Shown here one piece after another: positions 1 through 8,141 of a DNA stretch of 64,000 nt. Numbering within the stretch: the first letter of the stretch is position 1; each line of letters starts with the position of its first letter. The notes under the pieces were generated by a model. That model saw only the letters and a list, made by a program, of their open reading frames with translations, searched no databases and had not been told where the DNA came from. The DNA is taken from NCBI GenBank assembly GCA_963728995.1, contig CAVSMD010000002.1:992001-1056000 (forward strand). Reading direction: 5' to 3'. The translations under genes were made by a program, and so were the position numbers. This DNA is from FEN-1219 sp963728995 (lineage in GTDB: Bacteria > Pseudomonadota > Gammaproteobacteria > Steroidobacterales > Rariloculaceae).

Positions 1-1
1 C

Positions 2-1831
2 TCGCTCCCGCCCGATACCTTGGTGCTGCCCGTCGGCCTGCCGGATTTGCCCTTCCACGTGCGCCGCGATGGGCTCTCCAGCGTGTTCCTGTTCCTGCTC
101 GGCGCGGCGTCCGCCGGTGTCTCGATCTTCGGCGCCGGCTACTTCCGCAGCGGTGCAGGCACGGCTCCGGGGTTGCTGTGTCTCGAGTACCACGTGTTCC
201 TCGCGAGCATGGGCTTCGTGCTGCTCGCGGACGACGCGTATGCCTTCATGTTCTCCTGGGAGACCATGGCGCTTTCGTCGTACTTTCTCGTCACCACACA
301 GCACCGGATCCCCGAGATCCGCCGCGCCGGCTTCCTGTACCTGTTGATCGCGCACCTTGGCGCGATTGGCATCTTGCTGTCCTTCGGCGTGCTGCAGGGC
401 GGCAGCTGGCAATTCACGTTCGATGCGATGCGCAGCGCACAGCTGACGCCCACCCGGGCCACCGTGGCGTTCCTGCTCGCGTTGTTCGGCTTCGGCGCCA
501 AAGCCGGGCTCGTGCCGCTGCACGTGTGGTTGCCCGAGGCGCATCCAGCGGCGCCCTCACCCGTCTCCGCGCTGATGAGCGGCGTGATGTTGAAGACGGC
601 GCTGTACGGCGTGCTCCGCGTGACGTTCGATCTGCTCGGCGAGCCCCTCTGGTCGTGGGGGCTCGTGCCGCTCGCCTTCGGCCTGTTCACCGCGATTTAC
701 GGCGTGGTATTCGCTGCCGTGCAAACCGACATGAAGCGACTACTCGCGTTCTCATCGATCGAGAACATCGGCATCCTGTTCACGGGCGTGGGGCTCGCGA
801 TCGTGTTCCAGGGCTCCGGCATGAATGCGCTCGCCTCCCTCGCGCTCGTGGCCGTGCTCTATCACGCGGTGAATCACGCATTCATGAAGAGCTTGCTGTT
901 CTGCGGCACGGGCTCGGTGCTGCATGCGACCGGCGAACGCAATCTCGGCAAGCTCGGCGGCCTGATCCACCGGATGCCCTGGGTCGCTTGGCTCGTCCTC
1001 GTCGGTGCGCTCGCGATCGCAGGCCTCCCACCGCTGAACGGCTTCGTCTCCGAGTGGCTGCTGCTCCAGGCGTTCCTGTCCTCGTATCAGGTGCCGAAGC
1101 CGTTCCTCGACATGCTGCTGCCGCTCGGCGCTGCACTAATCGCGCTGGCCGCGGCACTCGCGGGCTATGTAATGGTGAAGTTTTTCGGCGTGGTGTTCCT
1201 CGGCCAACCGCGCGAGCCGTCGCTCGCGCAGGCGCATGACGCGGGCTGGCTCGAGCGCATCGGGCTCGCCTGGCTTGCCGGGTTCTGTGTGTTGCTCGGC
1301 CTGCTGCCCACGTACGTGATCGACGTGCTCGAGCGCGTGCCGCAGCAGTTCGGGCTGATCACCACGCGAACGCTGGGCAGCGGCTGGTGGCGTGTGGTAC
1401 CGGTCGCGGAACGCCAGGCCGCTTATGCGCCCGTGGTGTTCCTCGCAGTCATCGCCATCGTGATCGTGCTGACGGTCCTCGCAGTGAGTCGTTTTTACCA
1501 TCGCCGCGCGCGTCTCGGCGCCCCGTGGAGTTGCGGCTTCGGTCCGCTCGATGCGCGCATGCAGGACACCGCCGAGGGCTTCGGCCAGCCGATCCGCCAC
1601 ATCTTCCAACCCTTCTTCGCAATGCGCCGAGAGCTGCCGACGCCGTTCGATCGCGCACCGCACTATCACGTGACGGTCGGCGACCATATCTGGAACCGCG
1701 GCTATCTGCCGCTCGCGGACGCCGTGCGACGCGTGGCCCAGTCCGTGGCCTGGCTTCAGCAGGGTCGGATCTCGACGTATCTTTTGTACAGCTTCGTGAC
1801 GCTGATCGTGCTGCTCGGGCTCGTGCTATGA
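2..1831 (+). CDS. hyfB: HyfB-like antiporter subunit of a hydrogenase-related complex (5' partial)
   Basis: Proton-translocating membrane subunit related to HyfB/HycC and NuoL. The frame is already open at base 2, so the true start lies outside the window; about 609 residues remain of a family usually 650-680 long. Many hydrophobic helices are visible. The antiporter signature LHVWLPEAHPAAPSPVSA lies near residue 170, preceded by a helix with the conserved glutamate in WETMALSS. Its last four bases overlap the next start (ATGA), so translation is coupled to hyfC. HyfB is preferred over NuoL because of the gene order B-C-E-F-G-I that follows. Start and promoter cannot be assigned here. Confidence 0.88.
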   Translation, partial: SLPPDTLVLPVGLPDLPFHVRRDGLSSVFLFLLGAASAGVSIFGAGYFRSGAGTAPGLLCLEYHVFLASMGFVLLADDAYAFMFSWETMALSSYFLVTTQHRIPEIRRAGFLYLLIAHLGAIGILLSFGVLQGGSWQFTFDAMRSAQLTPTRATVAFLLALFGFGAKAGLVPLHVWLPEAHPAAPSPVSALMSGVMLKTALYGVLRVTFDLLGEPLWSWGLVPLAFGLFTAIYGVVFAAVQTDMKRLLAFSSIENIGILFTGVGLAIVFQGSGMNALASLALVAVLYHAVNHAFMKSLLFCGTGSVLHATGERNLGKLGGLIHRMPWVAWLVLVGALAIAGLPPLNGFVSEWLLLQAFLSSYQVPKPFLDMLLPLGAALIALAAALAGYVMVKFFGVVFLGQPREPSLAQAHDAGWLERIGLAWLAGFCVLLGLLPTYVIDVLERVPQQFGLITTRTLGSGWWRVVPVAERQAAYAPVVFLAVIAIVIVLTVLAVSRFYHRRARLGAPWSCGFGPLDARMQDTAEGFGQPIRHIFQPFFAMRRELPTPFDRAPHYHVTVGDHIWNRGYLPLADAVRRVAQSVAWLQQGRISTYLLYSFVTLIVLLGLVL

Positions 1832-2781
1832 GCCTCACACCGTGGCTCACGCAGGGGCTCGAAGCGCTCGCCGCCGTGGCCCTCGCGCCGTTGTTCGTCG
1901 GCTGGATCACGCAGTGCCGGGCGTGGTTGCAGAACAAATCGGCGCCGAGCCTCTGGCAACCGTATCGAACCATCCACAAGCTGTTCAACAAAGAAGCGGT
2001 GCTCGCCGCGAACGCCTCGCCATTGTTCCGGTTCGCGCCCTACATGGTGTTCGCCTCGATGGTGTGCGCGGCAGCCATCATTCCTTCGATGGGCACGCGG
2101 CTGCCGTTCTCGAATGCCGCCGACGCGATCGCGCTCGTCGGTTTGCTCGCGATGGCACGCATGTTCATGTCGCTCGCGGCGATGGACATCGGTACGGCTT
2201 TCGGCACGCTCGGCGCGCGGCGCGAGATGATGGTGGGCTTCCTGGCCGAGCCCGCGCTGCTCATCGTGATCTTCGTGGCCTCGTTGATCTCCGCGAGCAC
2301 GGCGCTGCCCGCGATCTCCGACGACCTGGCCACGCGACCGTTTGCGCTCTACCCCAGCCTGGCGTTCACCGCCGTGGCGTTCGTGCTCGTGCTGCTGGCC
2401 GAGAACGCACGCATCCCCGTCGACAATCCGGCCACGCACCTCGAGCTCACGATGATTCACGAAGCCATGCTGCTCGAATACTCGGCACGGCACTTGGCGC
2501 TGATGGAATGGGCGGCCGCGCTGAAGCTGTTCAATTACGCCTGTATCGGCTTCGCTTTGTTCGTGCCGTGGGGCGTGGCTGCGGGTGAGATGCAGACGCC
2601 GCTCGCGCTGCTCGCGGCTGTGCCCATCCTCGCACTGAAGCTCGCGGGCGCGGGCGCGGGCCTGGCGCTCGTCGAGACCGTCTCGGCCAAGCTGCGCGTG
2701 TTTCGCGCACCCGAGTTCCTCGCGACGGCGTTCCTGCTCGCGATGCTCGGGCTGCTCGTCCGGCTGTTGCTGCGGAGCTGA
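1828..2781 (+). CDS. hyfC: HyfC-like membrane subunit (NuoH-related)
   Basis: Membrane subunit of the HyfC/HycD/NuoH family, 317 residues, which is normal length. In complex I-type enzymes this subunit joins the membrane arm to the peripheral arm at the quinone-site position. The sequence shows about eight hydrophobic helices and the family stretch LLAENARIPVDNPATHLEL followed by TMIHEAMLLEYS, where acidic residues face the coupling channel. The ATG at 1828 overlaps the hyfB stop. A longer upstream reading in the same frame is possible but would overlap hyfB heavily, and the homologous N-terminus begins at MSLTPWL. The gene is intact. Confidence 0.9.
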   Translation: MSLTPWLTQGLEALAAVALAPLFVGWITQCRAWLQNKSAPSLWQPYRTIHKLFNKEAVLAANASPLFRFAPYMVFASMVCAAAIIPSMGTRLPFSNAADAIALVGLLAMARMFMSLAAMDIGTAFGTLGARREMMVGFLAEPALLIVIFVASLISASTALPAISDDLATRPFALYPSLAFTAVAFVLVLLAENARIPVDNPATHLELTMIHEAMLLEYSARHLALMEWAAALKLFNYACIGFALFVPWGVAAGEMQTPLALLAAVPILALKLAGAGAGLALVETVSAKLRVFRAPEFLATAFLLAMLGLLVRLLLRS

Positions 2782-2785
2782 CGAC

Positions 2786-3445
2786 ATGCCCTTCGATCTA
2801 CAACTACTGAACACGCTCGCCGCAGTCTTCCTGCTGATCGCTTTCGCGATGCTTTCGCAGCGTCGCGTCGTGACGCTGGTGAACCTGTTCGCTCTGCAGG
2901 GCGCGTTGCTCGCGGGCGCAACGTTGCTCCTGGCCTGGCGCACGGGCCAGAGCCACCTGTACGTATCGGCGCTGTTGACGATCGCGCTGAAGGTGGCGTT
3001 CCTGCCGTGGCTGCTTCACCGGCTCATCAGGCGGCTCGGCGTGTACTGGGACAGCGAGCCGCTGCTGAACATCGCAAGCACGATGCTGGTCGGTCTCCTG
3101 ATCGTAATCTTCTCGTTCGGCCTGGCACAGCCGATCGCCGCGTTGGCGAGCACGGCCACGCGCAACGCGATCGGGATCGCCGTGGCCGTGGTGCTGCTGT
3201 CGTTCCTCACGATGATCACGCGCCGCAAAGCGATGTCGCAAGTCGTGGGATTCTTGTCGATGGAGAACGGCCTGTTCTTCGGCGCTATGAGCGCCACGTA
3301 TGGCATGCCGATGATCATCGAGCTCGGCGTGGCGCTCGACGTGCTCGTCGCCATGCTCGTGCTCGGTGTGTTCTTCTTTCAAATCCGCGAGCAATTCGAC
3401 AGCCTCGATCTGCATCATCTCGAGTCGTTGAAGGAAGAGCAGTAA
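2786..3445 (+). CDS. hyfE: HyfE-like membrane subunit
   Basis: Small membrane subunit of the HyfE family (NuoK-like region plus extra helices), 219 residues, similar to E. coli HyfE. About six hydrophobic helices are visible, with SQVVGFLSMENGLFFGA in the middle, where the MEN motif carries the acidic residue typical of NuoK-like proteins. It starts four bases after the hyfC stop, and the next gene begins two bases after its own stop. HycE/HycD-only formate hydrogenlyases lack a HyfE homologue, so its presence puts this operon with hydrogenase-4 or Ehr types. The C-terminus is charged and probably cytoplasmic. Confidence 0.88.
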   Translation: MPFDLQLLNTLAAVFLLIAFAMLSQRRVVTLVNLFALQGALLAGATLLLAWRTGQSHLYVSALLTIALKVAFLPWLLHRLIRRLGVYWDSEPLLNIASTMLVGLLIVIFSFGLAQPIAALASTATRNAIGIAVAVVLLSFLTMITRRKAMSQVVGFLSMENGLFFGAMSATYGMPMIIELGVALDVLVAMLVLGVFFFQIREQFDSLDLHHLESLKEEQ

Positions 3446-3446
3446 C

Positions 3447-4904
3447 TTGGAATTCCTCGCGCTACTCGTGAGTCCCGTCCTTGGCGCCATCTGTCTCGCG
3501 CTGTTCGGAGCGCGGCGATGGGCGCCGGAGGCCAACGCCGCGTTCAGCCTGGCGACACTGCTCGCCGCGGCAGCGCTCACCGTGCGCGTCATCGACGAGG
3601 GCAACCTCATCGCCGCGCACGAGCAGTTCTTCATAGATCCGTTCAACGTCTTCCTCGTGTCGCTGACGGCGTTCGTGGGCTTCACGACCGCCCTGTTCTC
3701 CCGGCCCTACATGCGCATCGAGCGGGAGCACGGCCGCGTCACCGCAAGGCAGCTGCGGCTCTACCACAGCATGTACCAGCTGTTCATCGCTGCGATGCTG
3801 GTGGCGCTGACCAGCAACAACATGGGACTGCTCTGGGTCGCCATGGAGGCCGCGACATTGTCGACCGTGCTGCTCGTCACGCTGTACCGCACGCCCGCGA
3901 GCCTCGAGGCCGGCTGGAAGTACTTCATTCTGTGCGGCGTCGGCATCGCGCAGGCGCTGTTCGGCACGATCCTGCTGTACTTCGCGGCCGAGAAGGTGCT
4001 CGGCGGCGAAGGCATGAGCGCGCTGCTGTGGACACATCTGAACAACGTCAAGGGCCAGCTCGAGCCCGCAGTGCTGAGCCTCGCGTTCGTGTTCCTACTC
4101 GTCGGGTATGGAACGAAAGTGGGGCTCGCGCCTCTGCACAACTGGCTACCCGATGCGCACGCGGAAGGCCCAACACCGATCTCCGCGGTGCTCTCGGGCT
4201 TGTTGCTGAACGTCGCGATCTACGCGGTCGTGCGGTGTAAAGTGCTCGTGGAAGGATCACTCCAGTCGGCACTGCCGTCGCGCATGCTGATGGCGTTCGG
4301 GCTCGTCTCCGTCGTGCTCGCCGCGCTGTTCCTCTGGCGACAGCGCGATATCAAACGCCTGTTCGCGTACTCCTCGATCGAGCACATGGGCATCATCACA
4401 TTTGCGTTCGGCATGGGCGGTGCCGTCGCGAATTTCGCCGCGCTGCTGCACATGACCGTGCACTCGCTGACGAAGTCGGCGATCTTCTTCGCCGTGGGTC
4501 ATGCGGCGCAGAAGGCCGGGTCGCAGATCATGGACGAGATCCGCGGACTCATCACACTGAGCCCTACAGTCGGCTGGGGGCTCATGCTCGGCTCGCTCGC
4601 GATCCTCGGCTTGCCGCCCTTTGGCGTATTCGCCAGCGAGTTCCTGATCCTGACGACCGCGATGCGCGAGCAGCCGTGGGCGACGCCGATTCTGCTGCTC
4701 GCGCTCGGCATTGCATTTGCGGCCGTCTTCGGCCGCGTACAGCCCATGGTGTTCGGCGAAACCACGGCGAAGCGACTGCCCCATTCGCCGGCGCTGCTGC
4801 CCGTGTTCGCGCACTTGGGGCTGGTGCTGCTGCTCGGTCTGTTCATCCCTTCCTATCTGGCCAACTGGTTTCGCTTGGCCGCGAAGCTGATCGCGGGGGC
4901 TTGA
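3447..4904 (+). CDS. hyfF: HyfF-like antiporter subunit
   Basis: Second antiporter-like subunit (HyfF; NuoL/M/N superfamily), 485 residues. Visible landmarks are the glutamate helix LLWVAMEAATLSTVLL, the signature GLAPLHNWLPDAHAEGPTPI near residue 230, and IKRLFAYSSIEHMGI, where the lysine is typical of the proton path. The chosen start is a TTG at 3447, one base after the hyfE stop, with the purine-rich AAGGAAGAG upstream as ribosome-binding site; the next residues (EFLALLVSPVLGA) form the expected first helix. Two antiporter subunits (HyfB and HyfF) in one operon imply more than one proton channel. The gene is intact. Confidence 0.88.
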   Translation: MEFLALLVSPVLGAICLALFGARRWAPEANAAFSLATLLAAAALTVRVIDEGNLIAAHEQFFIDPFNVFLVSLTAFVGFTTALFSRPYMRIEREHGRVTARQLRLYHSMYQLFIAAMLVALTSNNMGLLWVAMEAATLSTVLLVTLYRTPASLEAGWKYFILCGVGIAQALFGTILLYFAAEKVLGGEGMSALLWTHLNNVKGQLEPAVLSLAFVFLLVGYGTKVGLAPLHNWLPDAHAEGPTPISAVLSGLLLNVAIYAVVRCKVLVEGSLQSALPSRMLMAFGLVSVVLAALFLWRQRDIKRLFAYSSIEHMGIITFAFGMGGAVANFAALLHMTVHSLTKSAIFFAVGHAAQKAGSQIMDEIRGLITLSPTVGWGLMLGSLAILGLPPFGVFASEFLILTTAMREQPWATPILLLALGIAFAAVFGRVQPMVFGETTAKRLPHSPALLPVFAHLGLVLLLGLFIPSYLANWFRLAAKLIAGA

Positions 4905-4908
4905 GCTC

Positions 4909-6441
4909 GTGTTGAAGCGGTGGCTCGCACAATCGTCCACGTTGGCCGGCGCTCCCGGTGCGGCACGCATCCTCACGACGCCGGACACGTGGCGGTCGCT
5001 GGCACAGGACGTGGCCGCCAGCGGCGGTCGCCTGCTCGCGCTGTGGGCGGATCGCGACGAGTCCACCACGGTGCTCGCCGCATTCCTGTGCGATACCGCT
5101 CTCGTCGTGGCGCAGCTCGAGTTGCCCGAGGGCGAGACGAGCTATCCCGGGCTCGCCGGGTTGTTTCCGTGCGCCGCACGCATGCAGCGCGCCGCCGCCG
5201 ACCTGTGCGGCGTCCGCGCTCAGGATCTCGACGCTCGGCCGTGGCTGCGCCATGCCGCCTGGCCTGCGGACTACCTGCCGCTCGCGCCGCGCGCGGTCGG
5301 GCCCACGGCGGCGGCGACGCCGGACGCCGACCACTACGCGTTCGTCCGCGTGTCGGGCGACGGTGTCCACGAGATCCCGGTCGGGCCGGTGCACGCGGGC
5401 ATCATCGAGCCTGGTCACTTCCGCTTCTCGATCGTCGGCGAGAAGGTTCTGAAGCTCGAAGAGCGTCTGGGCTACGTGCACAAGGGCATCGAGCAGCTGT
5501 TCGCGCAAACGCCGTTGCGTGACGGCCAGCGGCTCGCCGCGCGCGTGTCGGGCGACTCCGCGGTCGCCTACTCGTGGGCCTACTGCCAGGCGCTCGAAGG
5601 CATCGCGCAGACCGCGGCGCCGCCGCGCGCGATGTGGCTGCGCGCGCTCGCCCTCGAGAGCGAGCGGATCGCGAACCATCTCGGCGACCTCGGCGCCCTC
5701 GGCAACGACGCCGGCTTCGCGTTCGGCCTCGCACAGTTTTCGCGGCTCAAGGAGCTATGGCTGCGCGCACTCGAAGCGGCGCTCGGGCAGCGCTACCTGC
5801 TCGACTTCGTCGTCCCCGGCGGCGTCGCGCACGACCCTTTGATCGACGGCTTGGAGGCGCTCGACCGCTGCGCAACCGAGATCGCTGCCGAAGCGACGCT
5901 GGTGCGCGCGATTTACGACGAGCATGCCGGCCTGCGCGACCGGTTCGTCGGGGCCGGGACCGTGCCGCCCGCGCTGGCGAAGCGGCTCGGGCTCATCGGT
6001 CTCGCCGGCCGTGCCAGCGGCCAGGATCACGACTTGCGCGTCGAGATGCCGTGCGCTCCATACGCGGAGCTCGACGTGCGTAAGCAGGTGCGCAGCGAAG
6101 GCGACGTGGCGGCGCGCGTGAACATCCGGTTCGACGAGCTCGCAGAGTCGCTGCGTCTCGTAGCCGCGATCGTCGCTCGCTTGCCCGGCGGCGACTGCCG
6201 AGCCGAGGTCGCGACGCCGGCTATCGGCGCGCTCGGCATCGGACTCGTCGAAGGCTGGCGCGGCGCCGTCATGGTCGCTCTGCGCGCCGGCCGCGGCGGC
6301 CTCGTCGGACGTTGCCATCCCCACGATCCGTCCTGGCAAAACTGGCCCGTGCTCGAGCACGCGATCATCGACAACATCGTTCCCGACTTTCCGCTGATCA
6401 ACAAGTCGTTCAACCTATCGTACAGCGGTCACGACCTGTAG
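4909..6441 (+). CDS. hyfG: HyfG-like large subunit lacking the [NiFe] cysteines
   Basis: Fused NuoC/NuoD-like large subunit (HyfG/HycE family), 510 residues: an N-terminal 30-kDa-type domain to about residue 150, then the 49-kDa/hydrogenase large-subunit fold. True [NiFe] group 4 enzymes have an RxCGxC motif and a C-terminal CxxC. Here the first is RVSGDS (residues 212-217) and the protein ends LSYSGHDL, so all four nickel ligands are gone although the surrounding fold residues (ESERIANHLGDLGAL, INKSFNL) are kept. A hydrogenase active site is therefore not expected; by family knowledge this matches Ehr-type complexes of unknown reaction. The start is the GTG at 4909, four bases after the hyfF stop. 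Confidence 0.88.
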   Translation: MLKRWLAQSSTLAGAPGAARILTTPDTWRSLAQDVAASGGRLLALWADRDESTTVLAAFLCDTALVVAQLELPEGETSYPGLAGLFPCAARMQRAAADLCGVRAQDLDARPWLRHAAWPADYLPLAPRAVGPTAAATPDADHYAFVRVSGDGVHEIPVGPVHAGIIEPGHFRFSIVGEKVLKLEERLGYVHKGIEQLFAQTPLRDGQRLAARVSGDSAVAYSWAYCQALEGIAQTAAPPRAMWLRALALESERIANHLGDLGALGNDAGFAFGLAQFSRLKELWLRALEAALGQRYLLDFVVPGGVAHDPLIDGLEALDRCATEIAAEATLVRAIYDEHAGLRDRFVGAGTVPPALAKRLGLIGLAGRASGQDHDLRVEMPCAPYAELDVRKQVRSEGDVAARVNIRFDELAESLRLVAAIVARLPGGDCRAEVATPAIGALGIGLVEGWRGAVMVALRAGRGGLVGRCHPHDPSWQNWPVLEHAIIDNIVPDFPLINKSFNLSYSGHDL

Positions 6442-6443
6442 CC

Positions 6444-6971
6444 ATGTGGAAGACGCTGAACAAGATCGGCTCGATCGGAGTTATCACCGAACCCTCGCCG
6501 TCGGCTGACGACGCGTTGCGCATTGCAGAGCGGTTACAGGAGCGAATCCGCAACGTGCTCGGTCGCGCGCTGTGCATTCGTCAAATCGATGCGGGCTCAT
6601 GCAACGGCTGCGAGCTCGAGATTCACGCGCTGAACAACCCCTACTACAACATCGAGGGGATGGGCATTAAATTCGTCGCGAGCCCAAGACACGCCGATCT
6701 GCTGCTCGTCACGGGCCCCGTCGCGCGGAACATGGAGCTCGCGTTGAAACGCACCTACGAGGCCACGCCGGATCCGAAGCTCGTCGTCGCGGTCGGTGAC
6801 TGCGGCTGCACGGGGGGCGTGTTCGGCGAGAGCTACGCCAGCGCGGGTCGCGTGGCCAACGTGATCCCCGTCGACGTAGCCGTGCCAGGGTGCCCGCCGA
6901 GCCCCACGCGAATCCTGGCGGCCATCGTCACCGCGATCTCCGCCGCCGCGCGTGGCGGATCCGGGAGCTGA
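6444..6971 (+). CDS. hyfI: HyfI/NuoB-like small iron-sulfur subunit
   Basis: Small subunit of the NuoB/HyfI family, 175 residues. It keeps the proximal [4Fe-4S] cluster ligands: C53 and C56 in GSCNGCELE, C120 in VGDCGC, and C150 in VPGCPPSP, the same spacing as cluster N2 of complex I. It starts at ATG 6444, two bases after the hyfG stop, and completes the peripheral arm. No ferredoxin-type (HyfA/HycB) or formate dehydrogenase gene follows, so the electron donor is not identified in the window. With an intact cluster and a nickel-free partner, electron transfer to something other than protons, perhaps quinone, is an inference. Confidence 0.9.
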   Translation: MWKTLNKIGSIGVITEPSPSADDALRIAERLQERIRNVLGRALCIRQIDAGSCNGCELEIHALNNPYYNIEGMGIKFVASPRHADLLLVTGPVARNMELALKRTYEATPDPKLVVAVGDCGCTGGVFGESYASAGRVANVIPVDVAVPGCPPSPTRILAAIVTAISAAARGGSGS

Positions 6972-7058
6972 GCGGCTCGTTATCCCGATTGGCGCGGCTT
7001 GTGGCTCCCCGGCCGTTATGACACGCTCCTCGGCCGAGTATTCATCCGATCGAGACTC

Positions 7059-8114
7059 ATGACTGCTGTTTTCGCCCTCGTGGCCGAGCACGACCGCGCA
7101 GGCCGTCACGACGACGCGGTCAACGCGCTCGCGCGCGCCACCCAGAGCGGCGACGTCGAGGCGATGACCGAGCTCGGCAAGCGGCTCGTGACCGGCGATC
7201 GCGCGCCGCTGCTGCCCCAGGAAGGCACGTCCCTGCTGCTCGACGCCGCGAAGGCCGGCCATGCGGACGCCGCGCTGCGTCTGGCCACGATGAAGGCGCT
7301 CGGCGCTCACATGCCACAGAGCTGGGGGGACGCCATCGGCCTGTTGGTGTTGGCGGCCGAGCGCGGATCGGAATCGGCGCGCCGCCAACTCGCGACGCTC
7401 GCGGGCAAGCCCGCGGCCGCGCGCGATAGCGCGACCGACTGGCAACGCGTGGCGGGCAGCCTCGACCTGCGCTTCTGGCTCACGGCACCGAGCGGCACCA
7501 CGCTGAGCGCCGATCCGCTCGTGCGCGTGTTCCCCGAGTTCGTCACCGACCCCGTCTGCGCCTGGCTCATCGAGCGCGCGCAGCCGAAGCTCCAGCGGGC
7601 GCTGATCTACGATCCTCTGGCCGGCAAGGACATCGCCGATCACATGCGGACGAACTCGGCGGCCGGTTTCGATCTGGTCCAGGCCGACGTCGTGCAGGTG
7701 GCCGTGCAATCGCGCATGGCCGCGGCGTCCGGCATTCCGTTGCACCACATGGAAGGCGCCACGGTGCTGCACTACTCGCCCGGCGAGCAGATTACGAATC
7801 ACTACGATTTCGTGAATCCGAAGATTCCGAACTACGAGCAGGAGATCCGCGAGCGCGGTCAACGCATCGCCACGTTCCTCGTGTATCTGAACGACGACTA
7901 CGAGGACGGCGAGACCGACTTCCCGCAGCTGAACCTGCGCTATCACGGCGGCCGACGCGCCGCCATCCTGTTCAGCAACGCGCTGCCGAACGGCGATGCC
8001 GATCTGCGGATGGTGCACGCGGGCCTGCCGCCGCGCGACAAGGAAAAGTGGCTCATGACGCAGTTCATCCGCAATCGTCCGGTGCTGAACGCGCGCGCCG
8101 AGAACTACGGCTAG
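7059..8114 (+). CDS. Sel1-repeat protein with 2OG-Fe(II) prolyl 4-hydroxylase domain
   Basis: Predicted iron- and 2-oxoglutarate-dependent oxygenase, 351 residues. The N-terminal third has helical Sel1-like repeats (alanine-rich, for example AVNALARATQSGDVEAM). The C-terminal half is a prolyl 4-hydroxylase alpha-subunit fold: the iron ligands fit HxD in TNHYDF and the distal H in RMVHAG, followed by a lysine (DKEKW) at the 2-oxoglutarate carboxylate position. ATG 7059 is chosen; an upstream TTG at 6999 would add 20 residues unlike the family. No signal peptide is seen, so it is probably cytoplasmic. The substrate is unknown. It follows the hyf operon by about 90 bases and is probably a separate unit. 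Confidence 0.82.
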   Translation: MTAVFALVAEHDRAGRHDDAVNALARATQSGDVEAMTELGKRLVTGDRAPLLPQEGTSLLLDAAKAGHADAALRLATMKALGAHMPQSWGDAIGLLVLAAERGSESARRQLATLAGKPAAARDSATDWQRVAGSLDLRFWLTAPSGTTLSADPLVRVFPEFVTDPVCAWLIERAQPKLQRALIYDPLAGKDIADHMRTNSAAGFDLVQADVVQVAVQSRMAAASGIPLHHMEGATVLHYSPGEQITNHYDFVNPKIPNYEQEIRERGQRIATFLVYLNDDYEDGETDFPQLNLRYHGGRRAAILFSNALPNGDADLRMVHAGLPPRDKEKWLMTQFIRNRPVLNARAENYG

Positions 8115-8141
8115 CGCCGCTTTGACACGAAGGGGGCTCCG

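Noticed and set aside
4909..6441. An active [NiFe] hydrogenase or formate hydrogenlyase
   Set aside because: All four nickel-binding cysteines are absent, and no maturation or formate dehydrogenase genes are in the window.
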